Assembly (NCBI GenBank): GCA_037576215.1
Contig: JBANDB010000004.1
Coordinates: 1,364,001 to 1,428,000 of the forward strand
Direction of reading: 5' to 3'
Length of the DNA stretch: 64,000 bases
DNA from: Armillaria gallica
Lineage: Eukaryota; Basidiomycota; Agaricomycetes; Agaricales; Physalacriaceae
In this document: positions 12,464 to 24,274 of the stretch, piece by piece
Position numbering within the stretch: position 1 is the first letter of the stretch
Layout of the letters: every line of letters begins with the position of its first letter
Program-made: the position numbers and the translations under genes
Notes under the pieces: generated by a model
What the model saw: only the letters and a program-made list of their open reading frames with translations
Database searches by the model: none
What the model was told of the DNA's origin: nothing

Positions 12464-12862
12464 GTGCCACAGCGAGTGTTTGAGAGAACGTTACCACCAG
12501 CGCGTTCTCATCTGGGAAGCACATGTTGAGGGCATTGTCGCAGAGTGTGGTGAAGGAATTTGGCAAGCAGAACATCCATGTGTCCCATGTGAGTATCTCC
12601 TTTGAGTGTTCTTTTCTGACTACTGACCGTGTATGATAGGCTATCATTGATGGCAGTATCTTGACAAACTCAGCCTGCGAGCATCGTAACAACCTAGAGT
12701 GGGAACAGAATGAGGATGTTAGGCTATCTCTGGACAGGATAGTGGAGGTATGTCCATCTCTTCATTGTCACTGTGCAAAGTTCTGAGCCTCATTCCTAGT
12801 CGTACTTGCACCTCATCAAGCAACCTCATTCAGCCTGGACGTGGGAATTAGATTGTACGCCT
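12464..12862 (+). pseudogene. Short-chain dehydrogenase pseudogene, 3' part
   Basis: Three exon pieces are clear: 12464-12588, 12640-12747 and from 12800. They are separated by GT..AG introns of 51 and 52 nt (GTGAGT..GATAG and GTATGT..CCTAG). The translation includes KHMLRALSQSVVKEFGKQNI, then AIIDGSILT, then YLHLIKQPHSAWTWELD, the classical order in fungal SDR proteins. An in-frame TGA interrupts the first exon (12479-12481), where a CGA to TGA change would explain it. The catalytic Tyr-x-x-x-Lys segment appears as SAFSSGKH, a variant lacking tyrosine. The gene is the target of E2 and is dead. Confidence 0.8.
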
Positions 12863-13690
12863 CTTACTCTTCGTTTTCAATATTCTGCTGATACGTGAGA
12901 CCTTCCAGTGCATCCTGCACATGAGAAGTGGTAGACGTTTGATGTCTGCCAGTTTTGAATGATGTTGTACTATACTTTCAATCGTGTTCTCCATAGCATC
13001 ATGAACGATGATCTTTTTTCCAACTCACAGGTGTGATGAACTGCTTGAATGGACAGAAGGCCACTAGGATTCCAATGACTGCTGCGATCTAATGATATCT
13101 TGGCAGTCGATAGTAATTCAGTGATCATCACTCTATTGTCACTACATCCCTTCACAATATGCATCACTGGTCCACTGTGTTCCCTTGCGACCGTGTCCAT
13201 CACCAGCACTGTAACTCCAAACTGATACAAGAAATGCTGGACCTCCAATACATACAACTTTGTCTTCACTGCTGAAGAGACTCTGTGTGCGCAGGCTAGA
13301 AATGCAACAGTGTCAAAGACACTGATCACACCCACACCCAACACTACACACACAAACCCTCAAAGTTCTTGGGGGGATATTATGCAATAGAAGCAGATTG
13401 AAGCAATAGAACTAAACTCTCAGAATATACGATACACATGTATAGCAATAGCACTCATAGGGTATCTAGATCTCTCTAAGTCCAAAGGCCTTTAATAACA
13501 AGAGGGGTGACAGATGTTCCTGGGCCTCAAGGCAAGGTGTACGACAATACACAACTCGTCACCACACACCAACAAAACCCTCAATAAGCCTCGCGTGACA
13601 CACACAGGTGACCACAAAGAACTTAAACACACCCTAAACACGACTTAAAGCTTGCACTCTAAGCAGAAACCCTTCAAAACACATCAACTC
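12863..13690. other. Intergenic; one minus-strand open frame of uncertain reality
   Basis: A 127-residue minus-strand frame (13353-12970) is rich in hydrophobic residues but has no recognised motif, no partner copy in the window and no clear splice context. I do not call it as a gene. The rest is plain spacer. Confidence 0.35.
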
Positions 13691-13903
13691 AAGCCACAGG
13701 ATTTGAACCTACATGCTCAAGCTTCCAAACCGATCATAGACCCACAGGGTTTGAACCTGTGCTGATCCAGAGAAACAATAACCAAATAAACCCTGTCCGA
13801 CAAGCCAAAGGGTTTGAACCTCTGCTGCCTGTAGTATCTCGCACACCAAGAATCGCCATCCGACAAGCCAAAGGGTTTGAACCTCTGCCGCCTGTAGCAC
13901 TGC
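13691..13903 (+). repeat. Four spaced copies of a GGGTTTGAACC motif
   Basis: Two near-identical units of about 38 bp, containing CAAGCCAAAGGGTTTGAACC, lie at 13797-13834 and 13859-13896, 62 bp apart. Two shorter copies, ACAGGATTTGAACCT and ACAGGGTTTGAACCT, precede them near 13694 and 13744. The array stops at the solo LTR insertion at 13904. Confidence 0.7.
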
Positions 13904-15294
13904 TGATGAGCCTCCAAGCTCTGTATGCTCATAAATTCGCAGATCTATAATGATCTAGCAACATTCTGCCCCTTCCAAACCTCCATATCAAAGCACAGCC
14001 ATGATTGTCAGGCACTTTGATCCTGAATCCTATTATGCAACTCTAATGACAAGTTAGCGAACTTAATAATTCACTACAGTCAGCAGCAGTCAAAGCCTTA
14101 CCAAGGCTGTTTACTTTGCACAGTTCATGGCTTAGTAAATGCACAGAAAGTTCGCATTGCAGTGGCATTGCACAGTAACTGAAGCTACATGCACAGTTAT
14201 GCACAGCCATGCACAGTTGTGTAGTTCTTAAAGTTGCACAGCTGCTGACAGATCTCAACTCAGCATTAGTAAGGAAAGGACAAAAATACTCTATTGCACA
14301 GTAAATAGTTCGCTTGTGTTGCGAATTAACAGGGCAAGGACAAATGTAGCTTACATACAAGTAATTCTCAAAGTAGTATAAAAGTAGCTAACTAAAAGTA
14401 CGAGAAGAGGGAGAAGGAGACGAACCCCCAAGGAGTTACTTGCCCACAAGTACACTACCTTACACACCTCCCAGATCCGATACACACACCCGAAGTTATT
14501 GCTTCTCTACTGTTCATTAGAGAAATAACAATTAGCGAACTTTCCCTTCGCTAATAAAAGTTACCTATAACTTTGCGTGCTTACCTCTTCTCCAAAACCT
14601 TCACTAGGAAACCTTTACTGGTTACCCTTGCAAAGCATCCTCGACGTTTTAAGTTCGCTTGCATACCTGTGCGCTTTAAAGAGCAATCCGCAGCTAGGAT
14701 TGAAGCCCTTTAGCCACTAACAACCCAGTACTACTGTTTCCGAACTTAGGAAACAACACCACTTAACTCTTATAGAGTTAGACACCTTGGGGCCTTAGCT
14801 ACCTTTCTCATAGAAGATAAAGTTCGCTACCCTTGCCCTTTTAATTCGACTCAAGATTAGTACTGACTTGCTTGATATTAGGATCATTTAGAGCTATATC
14901 TTGCTTGCGCATACTTTATCTTGGACAAAACCTCGCTCACATCTAGAGCACCAGCTTCATTAACTCACATAGAGTTCCCCAACCGAATCCACAGCTAGGA
15001 TTTCGACACCAAATAGTTCGCGCCGCATCTAGGTCACCCCCGCTCAGCATACACCCACATTTACGCACCTCTTCCCTTCCAGGAAAGTTCACATACATAC
15101 TTTGAGCCTCTGAACAGCCTTCAGAGAATCATAACAAAGCATAGTGATCCTTCGCTACATCACCAGGAAGCTACAGTCATTGCACGGAGGTGCAAGACTA
15201 GACTCGCTAGAACCTGCCTTCAGATTCTGTGTTTGGTTACACTAGCCGTTATAGGTCTTGTGTTTTCTGCCCGCAGGAGTCTCTAGGTTCATCA
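13904..15294 (+). mobile_element. Solo LTR (family L2), 1391 bp
   Basis: The element begins TGATGAGCC and ends GGTTCATCA, so it has TG..CA termini with a short terminal inverted repeat. It is flanked by the 4-bp direct repeat CTGC (13900-13903 and 15295-15298). An inverted, ~90% similar copy lies at 31379-32766 inside the Gypsy element. No coding capacity is expected; a 105-codon minus-strand frame (14360-14043) is present in both copies but lies in a GCACAG-rich low-complexity part. Solo LTR is the simplest reading; a non-autonomous TIR element is the alternative. Confidence 0.7.
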
Positions 15295-15298
15295 CTGC

Positions 15299-16388
15299 AC
15301 GTCACAAAAAACCCTCAAAACTCAAGAGCACATCCGCAATGACACAATATCTCTTATTCTCAGGGTAGAGCGCAGTCAACCAATCACTCTAACTGTACAC
15401 AAGTCCCACACTAGCTTTCTATGCCTCGTGCGCTACTCAAGTCACTCAAATGTTATCAATCAAAGGTATATTCTCTTGCTCGAAGCTACAAACTAAACCC
15501 GAAGCTAGAGCGCTAAGCTGAGAGCTTGCATGCTCCTACAATGGGGGTCCGAAACTTGTACACTATTACTACACTATGGTATTTATACTATGCGCTCTAC
15601 ATATTAATACAACCTTAAATAGTAACTCTTGGCTGGTGGAACTTCCTTTCCTGGGTCCCGCGCATGTTGCCATAATCATGCCATTGCTTGGCACTTACTC
15701 AGAGCTCCAGCTCGGGGCCAGATCCCAGTCTCTCAGCTGCATGACATCGGTTAGCCACGCTATCCATGCATACTGACATCGCCTAGTATCTCCTCAGAGT
15801 TGTAGCCTAGCACGCAACTCGTCTTATGGTAATAATATCTTCTAATGATTTCCATGGTCTTCTAGGACCATTAGTTTCTAGTCTAGGCCTCACATGCATC
15901 AGCCAAAGTCAGAGACATCAGTCTTACTTCAATTCTACATGTTCTGAGGTCTAGAGCACTAGCTCCCAGCATGGCAGTGCCTTGTGCATCATAGATCAAG
16001 GTTGTGCGAAGTATCAATTATCTCCTGAGCTTTGCTGGTTCTATTCTTAGTGTGCATCTTATGTGCATCGTCAGTGTATTCAGTGTCAAGTGCTGGGGCT
16101 TTAGACTTAGCGTGACCCTTCTAGTATCACTCTACAGTTAAGCCATGTGCTCCATCAAACATCACTCAAGGTATTGCTGTTACGATTTATTCATTTTCTT
16201 TACCTAAGCGCCTCTTATCTTATCCCCGATTCTTTCTGACTGATAAGGAGTGAAACGATAGAGGGTCTAAAAGAGAGTAAACGATGATCGACTACCAATA
16301 GACCATGTACAGGGGTCAATCTACCCCGGTCTTCCTCCTTTTATGGTCCGTGGAAATTATGCCTTTGGATTAGATTAGATATTATAAG
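15299..16388. other. Spacer, no gene recognised
   Basis: No supported coding region. The composition at 15300-15600, together with 13370-13690, suggests an older repeat into which the solo LTR inserted, but I could not define its ends. Confidence 0.35.
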
Positions 16389-18275
16389 ATGGTTATCTTC
16401 TTCATTGGGTATCGTTTGACACACCTGACGTACCGTGTGTTTCTGATGTTCTCCATTGAGTGTTCTGACATCGTCGCCCCATCACAGAGGCGTTGTTGTC
16501 TTAAACCCCGGTTCCTTCACTCTTGCAACTCTCCATGTACGCGCACCCGCTGTCATCGTATCGTCGTTAAATATTCGGGTGGGTTTCATATTCTTCGGCC
16601 TAGACATTATTTTGACCGCGATTCAGGAAACCTGTACCAACCAATGATCCAACGGCAACCAAGTCGAAAGAAAAGAAGAAAAAAAAAATCCAGACACTAC
16701 TTGTGTAGGCCGTTCGTACGTGTCTCCTGTATGAATTCCTCTGTGTATCTGACGTCGTCTTACAGCACGGGCATTGTTATTGTTTAAACAAACTTTTTAC
16801 TTGCTCTGTCGCCAAGCGACTACGCTCTGCATGCCATTCCAAAAGGCTTTGCCGTGCTGCCCAGCGGTTATATTGAATATGAACTATGACTTTTCAATTG
16901 TGCAAAGTTCCGTGCACTGTCACACAGGTATTGGATATTGTTGACTGTCCTCCTGATGATGGTTCCGAATTTTTCCCTCGCGATTTTCCTGTGTACTATG
17001 ATCCGCTTTATCATCCCGCAGACCATGCTGACCTATTTCGGTCTTCTGAACGTGTTTGCGATTGATTAAGGTATTGTTTTCAGGGGGAGAGTCTATGGTC
17101 AGATGTGTCCATTGAGTTTCAGGACGGGTTCTACGTAGAGGACGTATCTGTTGACATGCGACTTCGTCTGTCACTCATGGATATTGTGTCACCTCGGTTC
17201 CACCCTTGACTCTCATGCGCTAGGCAGAAATGCAGTGATCGCAGTTGCAATCCTTCATGGGTTTATACTTCGGAAGATGATCTTTTGATGGAATTACCCT
17301 AAGGGCCATGGTCACTGTCACTGGAAAAACACGTTCTGTTCGCACACGCAAGGATGCGATCGGATCTGTTGTCAAACAGTTCCATTCGTTGTCCTATAGC
17401 ATTTGCATCATGGAGGATTTTGAATTGAAAACAATGTGCATGGAACGTGGTATTGTGGACATCCCAATGGTGAATCAGAGGCGGTACATGGTATTTGAAC
17501 TCTTTAGGCAGGAATTTGGGGACACAGTGTTTCCTAAGATTATTCATCCTCGACACTAGACAGTCTCCACACTCCTATCCTAGGATGTACGGTAATTGTT
17601 TGCTCCAAAGTATCGATCCTGAGCTCGATTATACGACCTTCCGTGGTCATGTTCGTGGGATCTCCAACAAAATGCTGACTGAATACCCTACCCGTATGCA
17701 TGCTTCTAGACACCTTGGATGGCACACTGATTCCTGCAATCGCCATCTAGAGTGCCTGCACGTGCTCATGATGGCCCAATGGTGAGCTCTGACTGGATTA
17801 CCTTCTGCCATCGTCACCGATATTCTCAATTGTTATGATGCCATCGTCGAGCTAAAAAGTACGTTCTCGGTTCTGATTGTTATGGAGCGGGAATTTGGTT
17901 CTTAATATTGTGTTGCCCCCAATTTGAGATCACTATCGCAGAGTATCCCGCCAGTCTGTTTGCTGTGTTGCACGTGATGCCAGCGACAATAGTCTTGCTG
18001 AACATTTTGAGCAGATCGCCGCTAAATGGCCGCAGGTTGTCCCTTTGGAATCAAAGTTGGAATGTGCTCGCCAGTACCTCCAAGGGACAAAATGGCCAAA
18101 GGTTTTCACTTGCTCAGTTTGCGCCAGAGAACTTAACCATGGAGATGTTCTTCCAGTGAATCACTACAGTGAGGGAGACTTTCCATTGATGACACTCAAT
18201 TTACATTTCAACCTGCTCGTTGCCTCCGATAGCGAGCGACCGGATGCAGGCCTTATATCCCTTACCATTAATTAA
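16389..18275 (+). pseudogene. Gene-like stretch of unknown function, probably a transposon gene remnant
   Basis: Several plus-strand open stretches follow each other: 16389-16787, 17220-17310 (CSDRSCNPSWVYTSEDDLL), 17308-17785 in two overlapping frames, and 17970-18275. The last includes FEQIAAKWPQVVPLESKLEC and TCSVCARELNHGDVLPV, with a CxxC pair, before a stop. The pieces look like one decayed protein with frameshifts. The last CxxC segment loosely recalls cysteine segments found upstream of Helitron helicase regions in fungi, but no Rep or helicase motif is present, so I assign no function. Confidence 0.35.
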
Positions 18276-18800
18276 TAGACTGTAGTAGTAGTTCATCTGT
18301 AATGTATTAATGACTGTACATGTAGTCAATGCCTAATTAATTAATACAACTGCAGTGACTGGCAGCAGCCATTGGGCTCAGCACTGGGGGGCGCTGGCCA
18401 GTACGGGTTCTGCGCCCCTCCACCCATTGCAGATACCAAAATAGATCCCTGATAAATATTTTCCATTGCAATCGTGCCCGATATGTTATTCCAGGTCCTG
18501 GTGTGATAAATATAGCTCTTGTTCCCTGATCACATATTTTTAGATCCTTCGTTTGCTTCTTTCAGGATCCTCTCTGTTTGATTTCGGCCTGTCGCATCGT
18601 ACTGTCGATGTGACTCCTATTTTTAGTCTGATCATGTTTTACATCTGTCAAATCATTCCCTCCTCCAGTTTCATATGTCAGGATATGTTTTCCATGAAAT
18701 TTTGCAGCCAAAATTCAGGCATGAATTTTAGTCTTATATTTTGCCTAGCCGATAGACCTGCGATGTAGGACCGTCTACCTAGCCAGCGAATTTTTTTCGG
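18276..18800. other. Spacer, no gene recognised
   Basis: AT-rich at 18276-18350 with TTAATTAATA repeats, then unique sequence. A 5' end of the E-family fragment that follows is expected here, but the TGGTTATAACCA ends are missing. Confidence 0.35.
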
Positions 18801-18806
18801 CATACG

Positions 18807-19497
18807 AGCTTATGTAATGTTGCCCAGGACACTGCCACGGCGCAGCACCTGCATCTGCATCTGCATCCACATTCACCACCCATACAGTCTCGTGAGCACC
18901 GTGTACAGCCTAATACCCTGGACTATGGCACACCATGACAATAACAGTGATAACAATGCCCAGCAATACCCCACTGCCGTGGCTCCCAATCCCCCTTCTA
19001 ATTTCCAACCTATTCAGCTACCCTGATATTGACATCGGGGCCAATCGTATTCGCATACTGGTGGACGATGCATCAAGAACTGAAAATGAACTCAGGGATC
19101 AGAAATCGGTGTTCATCTGCTAGTAGGACAGGGAGTGTTAATCGGAATGGCACTATGGACGATTATGACCACAACGAACTGGACAATGGTGGCGACGACG
19201 GGAGGAATTAGGAGGTTTCTATAGTGGTGCAGGGCCCTGCCATAGAGTATGGCTGGACCGTGGGGGATAGTCAGGGCAACAGGCTTCTGGGAAAGGGTAG
19301 GAGAAGTCGAATGGGTAGGCGGGAGCAACATTAGGACCCCAGCGGCTAATGATGAGGATGGTTCATACGCCCTTTTTGGAATCAATATACGACTTCCGAG
19401 TGCACCGAACGAGCCCAGTATCACGACTTTGCAACCACTATGGCCCCCGCTGATGTGCTCGGTAACGGCGAGTGGCAAATGGACTAGAGGCTGGCAA
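18807..19497 (+). mobile_element. E-family transposon fragment (E3), left piece
   Basis: The start (TTATGTAAT..GACACTGCCA) matches the leader of E2 near 9475. It then jumps directly to sequence matching the gene interior (for example GACATCGGGGCCAATCG near 19030, as in 10870 and 22400). So this copy carries an internal deletion. It stops at the insert starting about 19502 and continues at 20798. No intact reading frame remains. Confidence 0.5.
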
Positions 19498-19501
19498 TGA
19501 A

Positions 19502-20797
19502 CACCAACAACACTAAACCAATCACTAACTCTACACTTATCACCAATGTATTGAATTCGGGCGTTTCGAGTATGATAGAAGCACTCTGCAGACTTCAATA
19601 ATCAAGGAAAGTTGTTTAAAGACGTTTTATTTCGTTACTAGTGAGCTATACAAGCGTACTACTCGCACTAGTGGGGTTGGTAAGACACAATTGGATGAAT
19701 AGTGACTCAACTTGAGCTACTGCGCTCGCTCTGACTGGGACTGCTTTGAACTAGTGGCTCTCTTGGCCCTATAATGTCTTACAAGTGAATAAACACTTGA
19801 CTAGTCGCTTTCTAGGCAGACTAGTGGTGCTCTTGGCCTAAGAATAATACTTTAAACTTCGAGAACTCGCTTGAACTAACTTCGAAACACTCTTGGCCTT
19901 TGCAGGACACAAAAGATTGCTCTAAGACACTTCTATTCACTCAATGCTATGGGTAACTTAGCGACTAGTAGCCGCTTCGTCGAGGTTAAGCACAAAAGCC
20001 TTTAATTGGGGCACTAGATACTGACTAGTAGGTCACAATTGCGGGGATGGCTTGCCTGAGCCACGTGTGCGCCTATTCTACTACTTATATACTGACAAAC
20101 AAGGTACAATCGAGATATAAATAACTGACTAGAGGGGTATTATTGATAAGGATTTCTTGGCTAGTCATGAATAATGGTGAATAATCACGCAATAGTCGGT
20201 CTAGAAATGGTCACTTGCTGACTAGTGAGCCTAGGAGCTCTGCTAGCGGTTGTATTCCGTGTCCTGGGCCCAGCGACACTCCACTAGTGCCAAGGATAAA
20301 TGACTAGCCAGGCGAGCGTGCCTGTAACAGCTGTTGATCGTGATCGAAGGCGCAGCCCGGCTATACTAGTACCGATCGCAATGGATCTGTATCGCACCCA
20401 GCGGATCTACCGCAAGGTTAATCCGTTGCTAATTCATTTCTAAGTCCTGTTTCGAGATTGCCGTGTGACTAGTTAACCTGACTTAAGCGTTTATGCCCAG
20501 AGCGGCTCGCTAGTGACTGAACTTCATGAGATTTGTGTCCTCTGCTTCTTGTTTGGTGCGCTAGTCACATTACTTGTCCACTAGTGGCCGTATTCACTTA
20601 GCCCTGTTAGCATTCAAGTCACTAGTATGGCCGGCTGGTAGATTTAACCCACTAGTGGTATCACATCTAAGTCCTGGCTCTACTAGTCGCATACTAGTCT
20701 AACTATCAGCTTCGAAGCCTCAGCTATAGTCCTTTAAGTATCACTAATGTAAGATAGATATGCAATAGTATTATTATAAAATCGCAAAATCTAGGTG
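19502..20797. mobile_element. Unknown insert packed with ACTAGT palindromes
   Basis: This ~1.3-kb block interrupts E3 and carries 16 copies of ACTAGT (my count) between 19636 and 20700, plus several CTAGT variants. It has no open frame of note. A possible boundary is CACC at 19502 and GGTG ending 20797, with TGAA on both outer sides (19498-19501 and 20798-20801), but the match is short. It could be a solo LTR or a non-autonomous element with a repeated binding site. Confidence 0.45.
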
Positions 20798-21110
20798 TGA
20801 ACGCGTAGACGGCGTATCACCGCCGCTGTCCACCCATTCCCGTTCAACATGCAACTGTTCCATGCCACCCACCCTGCCAACCTGCCCCAAACTCATGCAT
20901 TTCCCATTCTTTGAATGGGGGATCATGAATCTGAGGTCCTTTCCTTTTCCCGATGTCGCTGTCATTGTGTGCCTGCTACTAATCCTGACTTCCACCATTT
21001 TCGCCTTGTATCACCCTAAGCCCTCCATTTTTACCATCGCCTCATCACTCCCGTTTACAACTAGGGAATGCAGTCTTATTTTACTGCTCGGAGCCGGCTA
21101 TCGCTGTTGA
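20798..21110 (+). mobile_element. E-family transposon fragment (E3), right piece
   Basis: The sequence CCATTCTTTGAATGGGGGAT near 20906 and its surroundings match E1 (1930-1950, complement). The translation FFEWGIMNLR agrees with FFEWGIMNLW of E1. This is the late part of the internal gene and continues E3 after the ACTAGT-rich insert. Confidence 0.5.
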
Positions 21111-21399
21111 ACTTTTGACCTCACCCGCAGTTTTTTCCGTATTCCATCAGCAAGTTCTGGATCTCACTCTCGATGACCCCCAGACTTACCTTTCGATGGC
21201 AACAATGTAGATTGCACTGACAATGTGATGCACCATTGCCACCCTCAATGTCTACACCCCCTTATGTTTAGCACGACTCTAGGCACTTTTCTCGCTATTT
21301 TTCACTATATTCATCACATATATAGGCAACTAAATTTACATGTATATAATAAATATTTGGCATCATAATTCTACTGCGCAATGTGTTTAAACACCATCA

Positions 21400-23400
21400 A
21401 TGACCGCGATGGATTTCAAACTTGGCTGAAAAGCAGGGATCGGTGATTTGGACTGATCCTGAACTTATGAACAAATGTCTACAATACGGGTCGACAACAT
21501 TTCGAGAAGCAGAGAAAGGTATCTAGAACAGTCAAAGTATAATAGATTAAGATACAGTGTAAATTTCATAGCCTACTATAGAGTGTCTCCGCCAAAATAC
21601 TCATATTGAATTAAAATCATATTAAAATCATTAGGTGATGCGAATCAGTACCTCTAGTGAGATGCACAAATATTTGGCTTCAAAAACTCGGACTTCCGTA
21701 TAAATATTTATTAGTAGATCGGGGTGGATTGGACAGGTCAATTCAATGGTATTATATGTAAAATCAGATACATAATACTACTTCTGCTGTGTGATTCGGC
21801 ACAGGGAGGTATGGAAGGGATATAGCAGCGAATAGACCTTAAAATGCAGTGAAATCACCATTCTATCACAATTGTATGCGTCACATTGTGTCCCAATCTA
21901 TATATTTGTACATAAATGTATAATATCAACTCTTTATCAAACATTCCGAAGCTTCATGCCACGTCGGAATGAGTTGTTCAACCTGCAGGTGAATCCCGAA
22001 CATCTGTTCTGCACTCTCGATCATGGCGGTCCGACCAACTGAGCAGCAATCAGGTGGCTGTGCTGCCTCTTTTGCTGCCTCTTACTACTACCTCCATATC
22101 CCATTTGCTTGCCCAACGGCCTTTTGTGGGCGTGAAAAGGTATGTGATTACTATTTTACCGCTTTCTCTTCATTTTAGATCCTTTTTATCCATCTGGTGG
22201 CCCTAAAAGCCCCGGATAGCAACCAGCCCATCCCTCCCACCCCGCGTGCAAGCCCTCTCACAACTGCACACATCATGCAGCCTCGAACAACTGATGACAC
22301 ACTCTCCACCAACAACTGCGATGACTATGCCCACTAACACGCGCCATGGCACAACATGCCAGCCTCAATTCCATCCCGACCATGCAGCACCCGCGCATTC
22401 ACATCCGGGCCAATCGCCATGGCACGGGGGATTTGCACACAAAACCAACCACCAGTAAGCAGGAATAATCACCATCGACCACCATCTGCAGCTGTGGGGG
22501 TGTTTCAAGGCAAAATCAGCGGAGCCGCAATGACGACAAACTGGATGACGACGGCCACGAGATGGACTAGGGTGGGAGTCCGAATGGTACAGAACTATGC
22601 TGGAGAGTAGGAATAAGCTGGGGAGGTCGGTCAATAAATGCAGAGGTACAGAAAAGGGCAGGAAAGTATTGAGTGGGACTGCAGCACGATGTTCGAGATG
22701 CCGACGACCGACAGTGACAACCACTGCTGCGCATGTTGGGGCATCAATGGGTGAATGTAGGGTGTCTCGAATGTGGCCATAATCATGGCTGTAGGACCAC
22801 CCTGGTACCTGCTACTGCCCACTCCCTCCTAGTTCAACATGGGCCGCTACCATGCTGCGCAGCATGCCTACAGTTTCAAAACTCCTTCATCTCCCATTTT
22901 TTGAGTGTGGGAACATGACTACAACACGACTGCGTTGTCTATATCTACCCTCAGTGCCATCCTCGCCCCCTGCCCACTCCACATCCTGATGCCCACCTCT
23001 TTCACCTTGGATCTCCCCTTACAGCCCTACCGCTTTCGTAATGGCCCTCATTTTCAACAATGGGGAATGCAATGGTGGAGTCTATTTTGCTGGATTAGGC
23101 CCTCATTGCTGTCAAACAGCTGTTGACATCGCCCTACCGCTTTTTTGGTCATCCACCCACGGGCTATCACCCCCAATCCTCAAGCAACGTTACCTTTCAA
23201 CAGAGAGTATCGGTGCTACCAATGACACCATGCACGATTCCTGTCCCGGCACCTCACAGCTCGATGACAGGCCTTTTATTTTTTGGGAAAAAATTTCCAC
23301 GCAAGAATTAGATATACTGTATCCATTCCAGTGCATTGGGCCGGGTCTATGGCTTAGGTGGTGTTATCGCTCGCTCTTTATACTCTATATGTAGTTTCTT
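21400..23400 (+). mobile_element. E-family transposon copy (E4), decayed
   Basis: The order of landmarks follows E2: DPELMNKCLQYGS exon (about 21452-21490), ATTGAATTAAAATCA near 21607, the exon with WLCC (about 22050), an intron 22139-22178 (GTATGT..TTTTAG), then the gene interior to about 23130. The inverted ends with TGGTTATAACCA were not found, so this copy is truncated or too decayed. Protein-level agreement of the DPELMxKCLQ exon with E2 supports its being real coding sequence in the ancestor. Confidence 0.55.
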
Positions 23401-23777
23401 AGTTCGAGCCTTGGTAATGTAACTTTTTCTCGTACTTTTAGCATATTTATGCACAGAATATATGCATGTAGTACAGTAGATCTAATTATATTGGTTTTGC
23501 GGCATGTCCAAAATAACATGTTAGCAATGATAGAAAATGACATTGAAGAAGTTTCAACTTTCGGAGCAGTGGAAAAACATCACAAAAAAAACATATGGGG
23601 GGGTCAACAACAAAAATAACAACATGTCGAGGAAAACATGCTGATCTCATCACCTCCAGAGGAGGAAGACATCGGGGGGAAGCAGATGACGGCGACATCA
23701 AAGGTGGTCAAAAATAACTTCGGCACATCGAAAACTATCAAAAATCACTGACCTCGTCCGACTTGACATCCGAATTA

Positions 23778-24274
23778 GCGATTTACAGGGCTTGGCTCAA
23801 GCCTGAAAGCCAGGCCAAGCCAGGCCAAGCCAAGCCTTGAAAAGCCCGGCCCTGGTACAGGGCTTATACAGGGCTCGGGCTCAGGCTTTGACTTGAGAAA
23901 GCCCAAGCCCCGGGCTTCAGGCCAGGGCTTTAAGATCACACCTATGTGGTTATTGAAGGTAGTATTCTTGATATTAGAGTGCCAGAATGTACCTCAATAC
24001 ACATCTACTTGTCATAATGAGAAGAAATTGCAGTCTTGATCTCTATTCAGATCACCTAGTAAGCTTTGCAACTCATAAAACATGAATTAATGCTTACAAA
24101 TCTCTTCAACACTATGTTTTCAAACATATCTACAAGCCCTGGCTTGAGCCCGAGCCAGGCCCGAGCCTGATAGGGCTTTGGCTCAGGGCTCGGGCTTGCA
24201 AAATTGAAAGCCAGGCCCGATGAAAGCCAAGCCCAAGCCCTCAAAGCCAGGCCAAGCCTGGCCCTGTAAATCAC
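23778..24274. mobile_element. Foldback (MITE-like) element with TA flanks
   Basis: The 497-bp element has inverted ends starting GCGATTTACAGGGC (left) and GTGATTTACAGGGC (right, complement). TA lies directly outside each end (23776-23777 and 24275-24276). Both arms are built from many GGCTTGGC/AGCCAGGCC-type repeats. TA flanks suggest a Tc1/mariner-type element; the CAGGG core also recalls hAT ends, but an 8-bp duplication is not seen. Non-coding. Confidence 0.6.

Noticed and set aside
12970..13353. A 127-codon minus-strand open frame
   Set aside because: No motif, no homologue in the window and no splice or start context; length is within chance for this composition.
13904..15294. TIR DNA transposon
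   Set aside because: The 9-base inverted ends TGATGARCC are compatible, but TG..CA termini, 1.39-kb length and 4-bp duplications fit a solo LTR better; left as an alternative.
16389..18275. Helitron
   Set aside because: Only a vague resemblance of one CxxC segment; no Rep HUH motif, no helicase motifs, no CTRR end with hairpin found.
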